Assembly: GCA_963691655.1 (NCBI GenBank) | Contig: OY829329.1 | Span: 19,234,708 to 19,298,707, forward strand | From: Toxonevra muliebris | Taxonomy: Eukaryota > Arthropoda > Insecta > Diptera > Pallopteridae | Reading direction: 5' to 3' | Length of the DNA: 64,000 nucleotides | Shown: positions 1-11,413 of the stretch, one piece after another | Position numbering within the stretch: position 1 is the stretch's first letter | Layout: every line of letters starts with the position of its first letter | Translations under genes and position numbers: made by a program | Notes under the pieces: generated by a model | The model's input: only the letters and a program-made list of their open reading frames with translations | Told to the model about the DNA's origin: nothing | Databases searched by the model: none

Positions 1-752
1 AGCAGTCAGCCACCTAAAAGGCTCTGTAAGCTAAATAAAAAGTGGAAAAGTGGTCTAAAAGTGTTTTGCAATTTCTAAAATCAAATTTAGAGAAAATAGT
101 GCGAGATACAGCTTCAAACATTTTTTGTAAAACAAAACTCATACGCATACAAAAACTTGTTTTTTCTGATTGGTCATAGTTATATCACCAATTAAAATCT
201 TTCCGGGAGCTATGAACTTGGCCTTGTACAGTAAAGAACTATAAAAGTATCCAATCAATTGAATATATGATTATGACTCCAAAAAAGACTTCTATCAATG
301 AACACCACTATCCAATTCCTATGTAAAATTGATCGCTGAGCCCGAAAATCAACTCCATTTTTATTATGTGAACAAAGCTTTTTGCTCCGATAAAAAAAAT
401 TCAACTGCAAATATCTCCAAAACCACACCATGGAATTAAAAAAATAATTTAAATATAAAATATTTTTAATATACCACGTTTTTAAAATGGACTAAAAAGT
501 ATAAAATAATTTCTCACATATAGATTCCTTATCCCATACAGATTGTCTTGAAAATTTGTAACTGTGAATTTTAGTAGGACGAAAATACTTGTATGATTTA
601 AAACAACAAACGTGGTTCGCATGCAATAGGAAATTGATGGATGAATAGTTCACCTAAATGGCTAGCAATTTTATCTCTATCCATATGCGTCCCAAGAAAA
701 GTTCGTTATTGTTCTCTCTCTTATTTGTCTTTGAATTTGTGTATGTATACAC
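1..752. other. gene-free AT-rich flank with one arm of an old inverted repeat
   Basis: No reading frame here resembles a known protein. An arm at about 295-370 is complementary to about 1,788-1,865, so the two probably belong to one old element later interrupted by the hAT-like MITE at 753. About 48 bp at 610-657 recur inverted, with few mismatches, at 48,193-48,240. Everything else looks like unconstrained AT-rich DNA. Confidence 0.5.
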
Positions 753-1506
753 CAGGGATGCCAACTCACTTTTTCTCTCTCTCCGATAACCTTCGGGAAA
801 TTCCCCGATTTTCGATCGAATTCCCCGCATTGGTATAATTTCATATTATAACAGCTCTACACACACTTTCCATATAAACATTTTACAAAAACGAAATTGA
901 CCTCAGTGAGTGATATTTTAAGGCGACCCTGAACTTTCTGGGTCCAAAACATAACAAAAAAATGGCAAAAGCTTTGTTTTGAGAAAAACGGGTTCAAAGT
1001 TTTGTCTATCGGTTTTTAACATATAAAATAAATGTACTTCATCTTCTTTATGATGGCTGAATGTAATTTGTAAGCTTACAGATTAGTCAGCAATGGTTAA
1101 GAGTTAATCAGGAGGTGCTGGACGAAGGCATAGCTAAGCCTTGCTGAATAGTCGAAGAGCCGCGCGACTGTTTTGGCCTGACTGACAACCGCCGCTATAA
1201 TCTATGAAAGCAATCTGCGTCCTCTGAAATTTTTACAAAATACTTTTGAAATATAATACTTTCAAATAGCACACTTTTTTAAAAATCTATTTCTCCAAAC
1301 CAATAAATTGCAGGGCCTTCTTAAGAAAAGATGAAGATTTTAAGACCCAAAATATGAAATATTTCATAAGTTAAACGTTTTACATTACATAAAATTTGAC
1401 AAAAAATTACTTCAAATTCCCCGCAAAAAACAGTTTATTCCCCGATTCCCCGCACCAAGTAAAATTCCCCACAAATCGGGGAATTCCCCGCAAGTTGGCA
1501 TCGCTG
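753..1506. mobile_element. hAT-like non-autonomous element with perfect 8-bp target duplication
   Basis: The element begins CAGGGATGCCAACT and ends AGTTGGCATCGCTG, giving imperfect terminal inverted repeats. It is flanked on both sides by the identical octamer GTATACAC (745-752 and 1,507-1,514). An 8-bp duplication with CAG...CTG ends is the hAT hallmark. The interior is rich in short CCCCG/CGGGG motifs and encodes no transposase; the short frame at 641-838 only straddles the left end. A longer relative lies at 39,063-40,139. Confidence 0.85.
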
Positions 1507-4071
1507 GTATACACATATACATATATTCTACTCCCGCTAAAGCAATGATTTTAGCAACGATGAATTCAATGCTTTGATCTATGAAAAAAATGGAAAAACT
1601 TCCGATGCTAATATTTTAAATATTATTGTATTTATATATATTTTAGATACTTCATATTGCATTGTCTTCCAGTTCTGAACTATATTTAAAATTTCAAGTC
1701 TCTAGCTCATCGGGAAGTTAGTTTAAAATCGATTGCAAAATTTGTACCGAACAGACAGACAGGCACCATTGAAAGCGAGTTGATATAAACGTGGTAATAA
1801 AGCTGATTTTCGGGCTCAGTGACCAATTTTACATAGAAATTAAATAGTGGTGTTTATTGGTAATTTTGACTAAACTAATGTTATTATTCATTAACTGTGA
1901 CTGAAATGAATGGAATTAAATTAAATGCATTCTTTTTCAACTCTGGAAAGGGAGAAATTCTTTTTATTTATTTATATTTAACGGCACCTATAGCTTTAAA
2001 GAAAAAAAAAACTGAAAGTTTCAGAAAAAAAGCATTAAAATTTAATCTCTATACTGCTTTTGAACAACAACAACAGTATTTATAACATTGGGTGACTGGT
2101 GGGTGATTAACTTAAAATGAAAAGTTATCTGCACTGCAAAATTTATAAATAGAGGTTTCCCTTTATGTATATAGAGCTTTTTTACTTTTTAACACTTGAA
2201 AAACTGTGCATCAGCGAGTAGGGGAATTTCCCTTACGAAAATAGCATTTCTATTAAAGATTTAGCTATCCGTAATGTTTTTAGCACAAGTAGACAAGCAG
2301 ACGACGTGCAAGTTTAAAGTAGAAAAATATTTAAAATGTGATATTTGAAACTATATCATTATTTTTTAAAGGATTTTTCACATTATTATACTTCGAAATT
2401 AAAGATTATCAACAAACTAAAAAGTACTTAAACTGGTAAGTTTATCGTTTATTCTGAAAAATGTAAGTTTTCATTCAAATTATGTTTTGGTGCAACACTT
2501 ATCCAAAGATTGAACACTTATCTAAATTACTCAACTGAGTTGAATTAGTTATTAAAATTAGGTTTAGTGTAACATAAACTTATCAATTTTTGTATAAGTT
2601 TCATAACTTATAATAAACAACATATTCGAAACAATAAACCGAGAAAGTCAGTGTTTGCATTGCACGCTTTGAAAGAAGAAAGTTTTTCCACAACAACAAA
2701 CAACCTACGTCAACTAAAAAGTGTAAATAACGAACAAAAACTTGACGCAACAGAGACACCCAAGCACTGAATCTGAACAAGGAAAACATCGAATCAGAGT
2801 TATTCCGCTGGTGCTGATCTTTGCGTTTTTATCTAATTTAATTATAATTGCTGTTTGTCGGTTTGTTGTGAGTTGTATTCACTGTAACAAACGTTAACCG
2901 TTCGCCCAAGCCCTTTTGTACTTCGATTTGCATAGGTGCTTTTTGTTTTTCTTCAGATTTACACCTAAACAAAACAAACCCAACTTTTTCTCAACCATCA
3001 AGTAAAAATATAATATAGATAAGATTTGCGAAATTCGTTATCAAAAATTAAATGGAAGTGATAAGTAATTAGTGCCATTGTGCCCAGAGCATAATTGTAT
3101 AAACCTGAGAATTTTACCAACTGCTCGAAATCCATTTCCTTGTGTGACTATTGACCCGAAAGACCAGTTTTTTTTTAATTTTCAAAAAAAGTGGGTAGTT
3201 CAAACGACTTAAATTTGTGCTCCTAGAAAAAATATATTGCATTTAAACGGAATTGAATATTTTACATTAATAGATTTGTTCGCGTACAAAAAACTAAAAT
3301 GAAGGGTGGCCTTCGCGATCGATGATGTGTAAACATTAGTGTTTAACTGAGTATATATATACTTTTACTGATATTTATTTTCTTGTTTCATTTTATTATT
3401 TACTTATTTAATCTATGAGTATAATATTCTTACAGACGGGCTAATTAAAAGAGCTTTAACTCATTTTGGTCCGTTAACAGATATCATGATCCAATTTCGA
3501 AAATTTTCAAAACACAATTTCTATATGTTTTCAAAAACAAATTTTAGTATTTAAAAAAATAAAAGAAATTTGTTTCTGGATTTTAAAGAGTAAAATACTT
3601 TTTGGCTTGCCTCAAGAAAATAGGGTGACCAGATGCAAAAAAAATATTTCTACGCCACATCATGAGCATTAGTATTCCTTGGGATCAAATTTATTTTATA
3701 TTTAACACAGTATTTTAGAAGTTTATATAAGATAACCCTCTAGTTCTCAAATTTTTAATTGATGGAAAAATATTGGTAGTTATAAATTTTGATGTCAAAA
3801 GCATAAATCTGATCTAAAAAACCTAAAACATTTGAGGGGCGTGGTTTTATAAAGCCGGAAGCGTTGAATTAAATATATTCAAAGTTCTAGCTACTCACAG
3901 CTATTTTTCTTATCTAGCTTCTATAATGGTAAGTATTTAATTTATTTATTTTTTACTTTAATCTCAAATTCAATCAAAATAATTAATTTTCCCGTTTTTC
4001 AAAAATAAGGGCTTCATATAACACCCAAAAGGGTGGTAGGGGGGGGGGGTTGGTGGAGTGTTGCTGTCTAA
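1507..4071. other. gene-free stretch
   Basis: Apart from the right arm of the old inverted repeat (about 1,788-1,865), I see no gene, RNA or clear element. The region near 2,800-3,330 is slightly less AT-rich and could be untranslated exon material, but an ATG at 3,299 runs into a stop after eight codons. A G-homopolymer lies near 4,041. Confidence 0.4.
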
Positions 4072-4560
4072 GGCCCTTATTATGAGGTGCTTTCGACGTT
4101 GGATCCTCGCTGGTTATCGGCGATCGAATGTAAAATTCTCAAGAGTAGTGCAACCCTGTCGAAATTTTCGGTGCGCATCGAACTTTCTGATGAACACAAT
4201 TTTACTTTCGATATGGTGCGGCTGAGTAATAATTGTTAAAAATTTAAGTATTTTTCCCATGCAGGTCTAAAGTGGTGAGCAAGAAAGGGTATTTCCTCAA
4301 AAGTTCTGCAACTAAATAGTTTAGGAACAGCCAATAATTCCGTCATTCTGCTTTTATTAACAAAATATACTTTTGCTTGTTAATTGAATTTTATCCATTT
4401 TTGGCAAATACAAATTTCCAGGACATCTAAAACCTCTGATAACACCACAGACACCGTAAGCTGCTGTGCAAGTCCAAGAGTATTCTCATTTCCAATACTT
4501 AGTTCGTGTGATCCCTGAGCACAAAATCGCAGAACCGTTGCCAATTCGCATGTCATCCAT
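4072..4560. mobile_element. PIF/Harbinger-family left end (copy C, truncated)
   Basis: The segment starts GGCCCTTATTATGA after TAA, matching the termini of the fuller copies at 18,604-20,277 and 52,015-54,352. It continues collinear with copy A, including the stretch around the CACAGACACCGT motif, to about 4,550. It then gives way to unrelated pogo-like sequence, and no matching right terminus is visible. This is a broken copy without coding capacity. Confidence 0.7.
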
Positions 4561-4595
4561 GCCTTCTTGTATGACTGCCAATTTATTGGTAAACT

Positions 4596-4862
4596 TTTAG
4601 TGTCAACTGAGGGACAGTCTTTCCCAAGTAAATCTCATTTTTTAATAATATTCCACCATGCCATTCTTCTGATTTGAGAGCTAAAGTTTTGTTCGCGAAA
4701 GCACTTAAGAAAATACCAGTCTCATCAACATCATATATGTATCTTACTGTCTAAAACCGATTAGCATAGATGGAAGTGCATCTAGAAATTGCTTTACATC
4801 TGATGAGATAACTGCAGAAGCTTCACCGGCTATACACCGAAAAGTTATGTTATTTATATTGT
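4596..4862 (-). pseudogene. pogo/Tigger-like transposase fragment (DDE domain)
   Basis: Read on the minus strand, two adjoining frames give a GEASAV stretch followed by a YDVDETGIF motif and NKTLALK..EEWHGG. This is the order seen around the first catalytic aspartate of pogo/Tigger/Jerky (CENP-B-like) transposases. A frameshift near 4,745 and the absence of the flanking domains make it a remnant. It lies against the truncated Harbinger end, so the two were probably nested or recombined. Family assignment rests on motif recognition only. Confidence 0.7.
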
Positions 4863-7074
4863 GGCATCTATGCAAGCCAACCATTAGATGCCGTTAGGAG
4901 AGTTTTGACTGTATATATTGGACTAAATGTGAATTGTAAGAAAATTTAGTGTTCATCCTGAAAAGCGAAAATCGTAAATATCTATCCCTCTATTAATATT
5001 TTACTACCCATGGCGAAATATACCGAATTAACTTAAAGATGTTCTGTAGAACTGATAGTATTTCTCATTCTTTTACCTCCTTTCTTATATGGGGTCTGAC
5101 CGAATCCAAAATAACAGAAAATTGAGCAGATGTTAACCCAGTTTTGTATAAAGGCAGATCTTTATCGACCAGCTTCTTCAGCAATTTGTTGCTGAACTCT
5201 ACACTTTCAAGAAGTAAGCTCCATTTGGCTGAATATTTCCTCTTACATTTGGTTCTACTTTTACGCTTCATGCAAATAGTAAAGTTTAAAATGCAACCAA
5301 GAGTAGTTCACTTTGAATTTTATTCAATACACTGACACATAAAATAAATCGTGTTTCTATTAATATTAAAAAAAAGATTGACTGTCAAAAAATATCACAA
5401 AAAATTAATTACAAGTTGATTCTTTTCGATAAGCTTACAATTTTGTACAAATATCTTTTTTTCGGACCTATAGGAATTTATCTCAATCCTTCAAAATTAA
5501 AAATTGGGAGGTTAAAAAGCCGAATTAATATGCAAAATTCAAACTATAATATAATTTTTCCGTATAAGACTTAGCTTACGCTTTCTTTAAATTGCCCTAA
5601 AATTAATCAAATAAGCTTTCTTGTGTAATAAATTTAAAAATGAATATCGGCCGGCGATCATGGCTCCTTATAACCAAGTAATCACCCCTATTATGGTATA
5701 AACACAACCAAAGCAGCTGGCCTCTAACCGCTTACTTCTTCTGAGAGAATAAACAGAATAAGAGCGTCGACTTCTAGCGTCAAGAATATATAAAAGGAAA
5801 ACAAAACAAAAGCAGTTGGATTTGATTATTGTATCAACTAATCATTTTTTTTTTCTTTAATCAATTTATCAATTATCAAAAATTAAAGGAAAACTTCAAT
5901 ATTCTGTAATTTGAAAAAATTGTTGTATAAATTAAAATTATTTATATCGCTTATTTGTACAAAAACGTCAAAAATGTCAAAAGAATGAAGAAACTAAAAG
6001 GAAACTCGAAAAAAATACCTATATTTTTTTTAAAAAATATGGCAATGTTTCCCCTCTCACAAGAGAAAAAACATTGTGAAGTTGAGAAAATTTGAATAGA
6101 ATCTAGTGTAGCGTCGTTGAGTAAATAAGTGATTTTATAATAAATAAGTTTGATTTTTTTTTGTTTAACATTTTTGCTATTTACATAGATAAAAAAAATG
6201 TTGCCTTTCTAAGGTTAATGGACAAAGTAAAATTTTTAAAATGCCGTGGTTTGCTATCATTATCACTTCATTTTGTTTATACATTTATTGAAACCTAGAT
6301 TCTTTATTACTTATCATTTTATAAATGCAAAACCTATCAAACGCCTGTGTTTGCTACGGCGACTTCTCTGCTTGTATGGTATAGTCGATCTCCACACGTT
6401 TAACACCAACAAATAATTCTGCCACGAATAAATGTACACACACATTTTGCTTTCGTATTTACATATATGTGAATAAATTGATCGAAACATACACAAACAA
6501 ACTCCGCTCGTATTTTAATTTCTCCCTCTCTTCTCTTTGTTGTTTATAGTAGCACAGTAATGCCGCGCAGTAGTGCGAGCGAGAGGGGAACTGGACGTTA
6601 CAGTTATCTTACATCTTACGTTACAGTTATTCTTACATTTTACACATTTGAAAATTTGCCCATACTGTGAGCTAAAATGTTTACACATCAAAAAGTATTT
6701 TTCAGTAGCTGTCGAACACAAAAATTTTATCGACAAGAACTTATCACTTTTTTCGACAGTCGACTCGACTTTCAAAATACCGGTTTGTAATAGATTACTT
6801 AATCGTCTCTCGACACTCGACCACAGTGATACCGATTGATAGCTGTCGAGCATTCGACAGTCGACAACCATAATAAGGGTGAACATTGGATCCCAAGGAA
6901 AGCAATGTGAGCAATAATCGCATCACGCTATTACAGCTACGGTTACGAAAATAGCAGTGACAATGGAAAAATGTTTCATATCACGCCACCAATATTTTTT
7001 GTTAGTGATATTTTTATATAATGTTTCGATATGAGTAACAACTGGAAGTATTTTATATTTAATTGGCAATTCGC
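4863..7074. other. gene-free stretch with one unassigned small ORF
   Basis: A minus-strand frame at 5,065-5,271 begins with a true ATG and encodes 68 residues with a lysine/arginine-rich start and a LPLYKTGLT segment. It may belong to the neighbouring transposon debris, but I do not recognise it. The overlapping frames around 6,515-6,886 show no domain. Nothing else is supported. Confidence 0.35.
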
Positions 7075-7170
7075 AAACTGTCTTATTCGGTGTCATATCC
7101 TCTAATTTTCCATACAAAATTATACGACAGTGTATGACAGCTTGTGAATAGGGCAAATATGTAATAATTT
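7075..7170. repeat. short dispersed repeat (also near 16,200 and 25,080)
   Basis: The words CTGTCTTATTCGGTGTCAT, TTTTGTATGGAAAATTA (in complement) and GTGAATAGGGC recur in related order and orientation variants at about 16,200-16,275 and 25,060-25,185, both inside ABCA introns. Three copies imply a dispersed element family, but I cannot define its ends. Confidence 0.5.
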
Positions 7171-7384
7171 GTGTCTTAAAGGGTTCAAAAAAATTAAACA
7201 AAAAATAAAATAAAAGATTCTCGCAACCCATGATTACTTAGTAGAAACAATTTTTTCTAAAATTTTACTCCTGTCCATATTTGGCAGGGAACTAAAAAAA
7301 AAAAACAATTTTTAACGGGCTTAATGAAACGTCATTTTTTTTGTCAAAGTGACAATGTGACTAAGTCGCAACAATGTATAAAAG

Positions 7385-7592
7385 GCAGGCAAATCATACG
7401 GCCGTTTCGGAATCCGCCACGATTCCTCATCAGTGATCTTTGTGATGGTTCTTACTAGCAATTCAATATTCTATAAGTGTTTAATATTTGAAAACATTAC
7501 CAAGAATTACAAGGTTTTTGTTTTCAAGTATTTTCACTGAACAGAAATGATGAATGAAACTAACATAACTGTTCTTTATACTTATTTTGTTG
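7385..7592 (-). repeat. hammerhead-bearing dispersed unit, copy 1
   Basis: About 200 bp here align throughout with 60,259-60,463. Shared words include GATCTT.GTGAT.GTTCTTA, TAATATTTGAAA, TTCACTGAA and CTTATGTTGTTG-like segments. On the minus strand the hammerhead lies at the 3-prime end of the unit. The unit encodes no protein. Its true ends, and whether it derives from a Penelope-like element or a retrozyme, cannot be decided from two copies. Confidence 0.7.
7391..7439 (-). ncRNA. hammerhead self-cleaving ribozyme, type I, intact core
   Basis: On the minus strand the order is: stem I strand AGATCA, conserved core CUGAUGA, stem II GGAAUC/GAUUCC (six perfect pairs, loop GUGGCG), core GAAA, stem III ACGGCCGU, then cleavage site UA, then the second stem I strand UGAUUU (six pairs, one G-U). 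Every invariant core position is present. Stem III is an eight-nucleotide palindrome with almost no loop, a form known from transposon-borne hammerheads that cleave best as dimers. Whether it is transcribed is unknown. Confidence 0.87.
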
Positions 7593-7737
7593 AAATTCTC
7601 ATTGCAACTAGATATTTAACAGTTAGTTAATGACTTGTCTAGTTGTAGAAATGAGAGAGAGCGTGTAATATTACACTGAAAAATGATTTTAGTACCATTT
7701 AACAGAATTGTGCCCAATTCGTTTTATGTATATTATT

Positions 7738-8159
7738 ATTAGAGACTATGAAACTGAAATCTAGTGGTTCATATTTCATAGTTTGACTTTACTTCATCCA
7801 AACTTACCCCGTGTCTCGACTGGCAATAATTTATGACAAAATTATCATCTTGTTTTATTTTGAAGACAACGAATTTCGATTAAACTATTTCTATTATATA
7901 AATATTAATTTGCTGAAGTTTTTCTAATTCTTTCAAAACATTTAGTGCGATAATACATTTTAACTGCTTTTTGTGTAACTGCTTATCTTGTAGCACATAT
8001 AAATTCGCCGTTAAAATGAAATATCTTGACAAAATTTGCGTACTTGAATTTATGTCATAACTTTAGTAATGAATTATGCAATAATTATGACAAAAATTAT
8101 TTCCAGTCGAGACACGTGGTTAATATGAACCACTAGATTTCAGTTTCATAGTCTCTAAT
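7738..8159. mobile_element. hairpin MITE with 37-bp perfect terminal repeats
   Basis: The left arm, ATTAGAGACTATGAAACTGA onward (7,738-7,774), is exactly complementary to 8,123-8,159. Inner segments around GTGTCTCGACTGG and CCAGTCGAGACAC also pair. There is no coding content. The AT-rich flanks hide any target duplication, so the superfamily is not assigned. The perfect arms suggest fairly recent activity. Confidence 0.75.
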
Positions 8160-8294
8160 AATAACATATAAAAAATAATATATTTAAAATAAACTGTTGA
8201 AACCAAATTTTTCTGTTGCCCATGACAACTACAACAACAAAAAAAAAAAATGTTCTCGCTTGTTAATTGTAGTTTTTAAGAAATATCCATAATA

Positions 8295-8763
8295 CTATGC
8301 TCCTATTGAGCCGAAATTAAGTGGTTTCGACTATTTCCGTGGTTTCGGTTGAAACTGCGTTGGAATGCTCGATTTCGGCATATAAAAATATGTCAAACGA
8401 AACCACGGAAATAAAGTGGTTTGAACGAAATCGCATTCGAAATTGCGCAAAAATCTAATTCAACCCTGAAAGTGTTCACTGAAATGAATTTGATCCGACA
8501 TTTCTATTCTGACATTTATATTTTGCTCTGCTAAACGCTTGATTAATATGGAAAAACGAAAATATACTTTTATTTCGTTGTTAAGTATTTGGTTTATCAT
8601 TTTGATTCTCTTCGTATTAAAATTTATTCAATATTAGTCGCCGGTATTTTACAATAAGAAATAAACAATGAACTGTCAAATGAAACCATAATCGAGACCA
8701 ATTTCAAAATATGAACGATTGCATTTGCAGAAACTACGCAATTTCGGCTCAGTGGGAACATGG
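8295..8763. mobile_element. MITE flanked by TA
   Basis: The ends CTATGCTCCTATTGAGCCGA and, in complement, CCATGTTCCCACTGAGCCGA are related over about 30 bp, and each is bordered by TA. The interior repeats the word GTGGTTTCG and its complement. The TA duplication fits Tc1/mariner-type mobilisation, but no transposase is present. Confidence 0.65.
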
Positions 8764-9069
8764 TATAAGGCTATTTTCATACCAACCACTGCTGTTGTTT
8801 TTTTTTTTTGACAGTTGTAATCATCGGTTGCCTTTTTTTAAAAGCCTTTAAGATAAAAACTATGTTTATTTCAGACTTTGAGCTGTTAGTCATAGTCAAA
8901 CATTATATAAATATATCACTAAAAAATATTGTTTGGGTGATATAAAATATTTTTTTGTCACTGCTATTTCACAGGCCGTAGCTGTATATGTATTCAGTTA
9001 CAGTATTGTAAGTATTGAAGATGATATATGATAGCCAAGAAGTGGTAAACTTATTTTTTAAAATATATT

Positions 9070-9075
9070 TTTATT
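9070..9075 (-). terminator. candidate polyadenylation signal for the p38 gene
   Basis: AATAAA on the minus strand lies about 320 bp beyond the p38 stop codon. Another AATAAA overlaps the stop itself and is too close to serve. The assignment is positional only. Confidence 0.4.
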
Positions 9076-9394
9076 CCCACAATTTTTTTTTTTGTCATTT
9101 ACCAATTTTGTAATTTTTTTGATTTTTGTTTGTGATAATTGTGGCTAAGAACTTCTTCCCGTTGCTGTGGCTAAGACAAAGTTACATCGTTACTGCAACA
9201 GATGAAAATCGTTTTGAAAAAAAAAAAAAAAAAAAATAGCAGAGTGTACATATCTATGTATATATGGAGTTTTTAAAATCTCTAAGGCTTACAATTGTGT
9301 TAAGCTTTATATTTGAGTGTAAATATTAAATATTTCAATTGAATTAAGTACAACCCACTGTCAGCAACCCCTATACTCGAACATGTTTCAGTAT

Positions 9395-10480
9395 TTATTT
9401 TGATTGCTCCAACACTTCCCCGAAAGCCTGCGGTGGTTTGAATGTAAGTACCTCCGTAAATACAAGCTCCTTCCATTTTTCTACAGGTAAATCCATATCT
9501 TCAAAACTTTGATCGTATACTGGTGATGTTTGTTCATCGCTGGGATCATGATATTTTTCCATGTAAGAATGAGCAAGCGCCTGTTCTGCTGTGATACGTT
9601 TCTCAGAGTCTAGCTCAAGCATTTTTTCAAGTAAATCGATAGCCAATGGATTAGCACCACGAAAAACATCACGGAAATTACGTCTCTCCATTTGCGGTAA
9701 TGAACGTATGTAATTGCGTGCACTTTCTGAAGAGATCTTTTGCATGAAGTCATCTGCAGGCGTACCCAATATTTCCATGATCAAATTTAATTGATGAATG
9801 TGATCAGTGCCCGGGAAGAGTGTACGGCCCGTTAGCAGCTCTGCCATTATGCAGCCAACCGACCATATGTCAACCGTCTGGTTGTAGTGCATCCAATTGA
9901 GCATGATTTCGGGAGCGCGATACCAACGTGTCGCTACATAGCCGGTCATTTCACTTTCGGCTGGTCTGGCCAAACCAAAATCTAGAATGCGCAGTTCGCA
10001 ATCTTCGTTAACGGCGATATTCGAAGGCTTCAAATCACGATGTATTATTCCAGCGCTGTGTATATACTTCAGACCTCGCAATATCTGATAAACAAGAAAC
10101 TGTACATGATCGTCGGAAAGTTTTTGCGTGCGTATGATATTATTCAGATCGGCGTCCATGAGATGTGTCACTAAATAAACTTGCTGAAAGTTTTCCAACG
10201 ATGTGGGCGGTTGTCCCGGATGAAATGTATCTAATAAGCCAATGACATTCTCATGGTCCATATGCTTGAGTAGACGCAATTCACGATAGGTACGCTTTGC
10301 GTGTACTGCCGACTGGAAGGGACGTGCCAATTTCTTGATGGCTACCTTCATGTTAGAGTTACGCACTATAGCTTTGCACACTTGTCCATAAGCACCTGAC
10401 CCTACTGACTGCAACTGTTGATAGCCTTCAGGGATTTCCCATTCCGTGCGATTGATGTCCAATTTGTAAAACTTTGCCAT
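9395..10480 (-). CDS. p38b: p38-type mitogen-activated protein kinase (p38b-like)
   Basis: An uninterrupted 361-residue serine/threonine kinase of the p38 stress-activated MAPK family, which phosphorylates transcription factors and MK2-type kinases downstream of MKK3/6-like kinases. Visible landmarks: glycine loop GSGAYGQV (27-34), ATP-binding lysine in VAIKK (Lys49), threonine gatekeeper (Thr105), HRD (147-149), DFG (167-169) and the p38-defining TGY activation motif (179-181), followed by [10 protein letters not shown]. Length matches dipteran p38 proteins (about 360-365). I start at MAKFYKL because this ATG has the context ACAACATGG; the in-frame codon 45 bp upstream is GTG, not ATG. The coding region has no intron and no lesion. 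The next gene, ABCA, is divergent, 3.7 kb away. Confidence 0.97.
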   Translation of the reverse strand: MAKFYKLDINRTEWEIPEGYQQLQSVGSGAYGQVCKAIVRNSNMKVAIKKLARPFQSAVHAKRTYRELRLLKHMDHENVIGLLDTFHPGQPPTSLENFQQVYLVTHLMDADLNNIIRTQKLSDDHVQFLVYQILRGLKYIHSAGIIHRDLKPSNIAVNEDCELRILDFGLARPAESEMTGYVATRWYRAPEIMLNWMHYNQTVDIWSVGCIMAELLTGRTLFPGTDHIHQLNLIMEILGTPADDFMQKISSESARNYIRSLPQMERRNFRDVFRGANPLAIDLLEKMLELDSEKRITAEQALAHSYMEKYHDPSDEQTSPVYDQSFEDMDLPVEKWKELVFTEVLTFKPPQAFGEVLEQSK

Positions 10481-11110
10481 GTTGTATAATTTTACGCTGT
10501 TGTGTTTCAAGTTATTTAGGCACACTTCGGTTGTTTTTACTGCTTTTACTTAGTTTTATGAAAATTTCGTTGTGAATAACCAATAACAATTATAGTTTTT
10601 ACGTCAACTACACAATTATTACTGCTTCTATTTTTCAATGGCAATTCAGAATTCGATGACATTACAATGGTAATAGATTTTTTTTGTATTAAATCTATTA
10701 CAAATCTAAATAAAATGAAATATATGTTGCCGCTGAAGGGCCAGTGGAAGCGTCATTTCTTGATGATGACGCATCATCATAGGACTTTGGAAAATTAAGA
10801 TAAATGGTTTAAATATAAAAAATAGTATGTGGAAATGTTGGTAAGTGGAGGTCCTTTAAATTCTTTGAAGCTACTTTTAATTGTTTTTTGTAATTTTTTG
10901 TAAAAAACCCAAGCAAGACACATTTTCAACTATCTATTGCTGTCAAGGGTTTGAAATAATTATTTTTATACGATTTTTAAATTGTCTCAACTTCTTATAT
11001 CATCTTAGTTCATGTGGATTATGGAGTAATCATCCTATATATCTAAATTCGTAGGAACTAACTTATTAGAATGCAAATTTTTATTTAACATGTTTTTTTT
11101 TTATATTTTA
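10481..11110. other. p38 upstream region
   Basis: This is the 5-prime side of the minus-strand kinase gene and should hold its untranslated leader and promoter. I see no convincing TATA or initiator element. A short imperfect palindrome of AATAGATTT/AAATCTATT lies near 10,670-10,700. No other gene is visible. Confidence 0.4.
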
Positions 11111-11113
11111 TCA

Positions 11114-11413
11114 GGTATACATAACTCTCTTAGTTTTCGCGGTATTATACTTTTTTTAGACTCAAAAATCGCTTACCGTCTTTTTTTTTTACCAAAATAC
11201 TGCTTTTATACTAAGAAAAAAATATAAAATTTTTGAATGCTACGAAATTCAAATTTATTATTCGCAATGTAAAATGTCAGAGAACAGTGGCAACTCATTG
11301 CGAGCATACCTTTGATGTAAGTGGATTCCAATTCGATTTACAGTTTTTTAAAATTTTTTGGTAGAAATATACAGTTTTTGGTCCGAAAAAAGATATGAGT
11401 GTTAGGTATTCAG
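11114..11413 (+). mobile_element. copy 1 of an unassigned TIR element family (internally deleted)
   Basis: The ends read GTATACATAACTCTC and, in complement, GAATACCTAACACTCATATC, and match the ends of the element at 13,371-13,891. Interior words such as ACTAAGAAAAAAATATAAAA and CTACGAAATTCAAATTTAT are shared with the minus strand of that element, proving common descent. This copy lacks most of the protein-like core. The heptamer TCAGGTA occurs at both edges and may be the target duplication. Confidence 0.65.

Noticed and set aside
3299..3325. Short ATG frame in a less AT-rich stretch as a 5-prime exon
   Set aside because: It stops after eight codons and no downstream exon or gene can be linked to it.
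4795..4848. CTGATGAG followed by GAAA on the plus strand, resembling another hammerhead core
   Set aside because: The intervening bases cannot form stem II beyond one pair, and no stem I partner exists. On the other strand the region encodes transposase residues.
10481..10525. Upstream extension of the p38 frame by 15 residues
   Set aside because: The first codon would be GTG. The ATG at 10,480 has an excellent fly start context and gives the normal family length.
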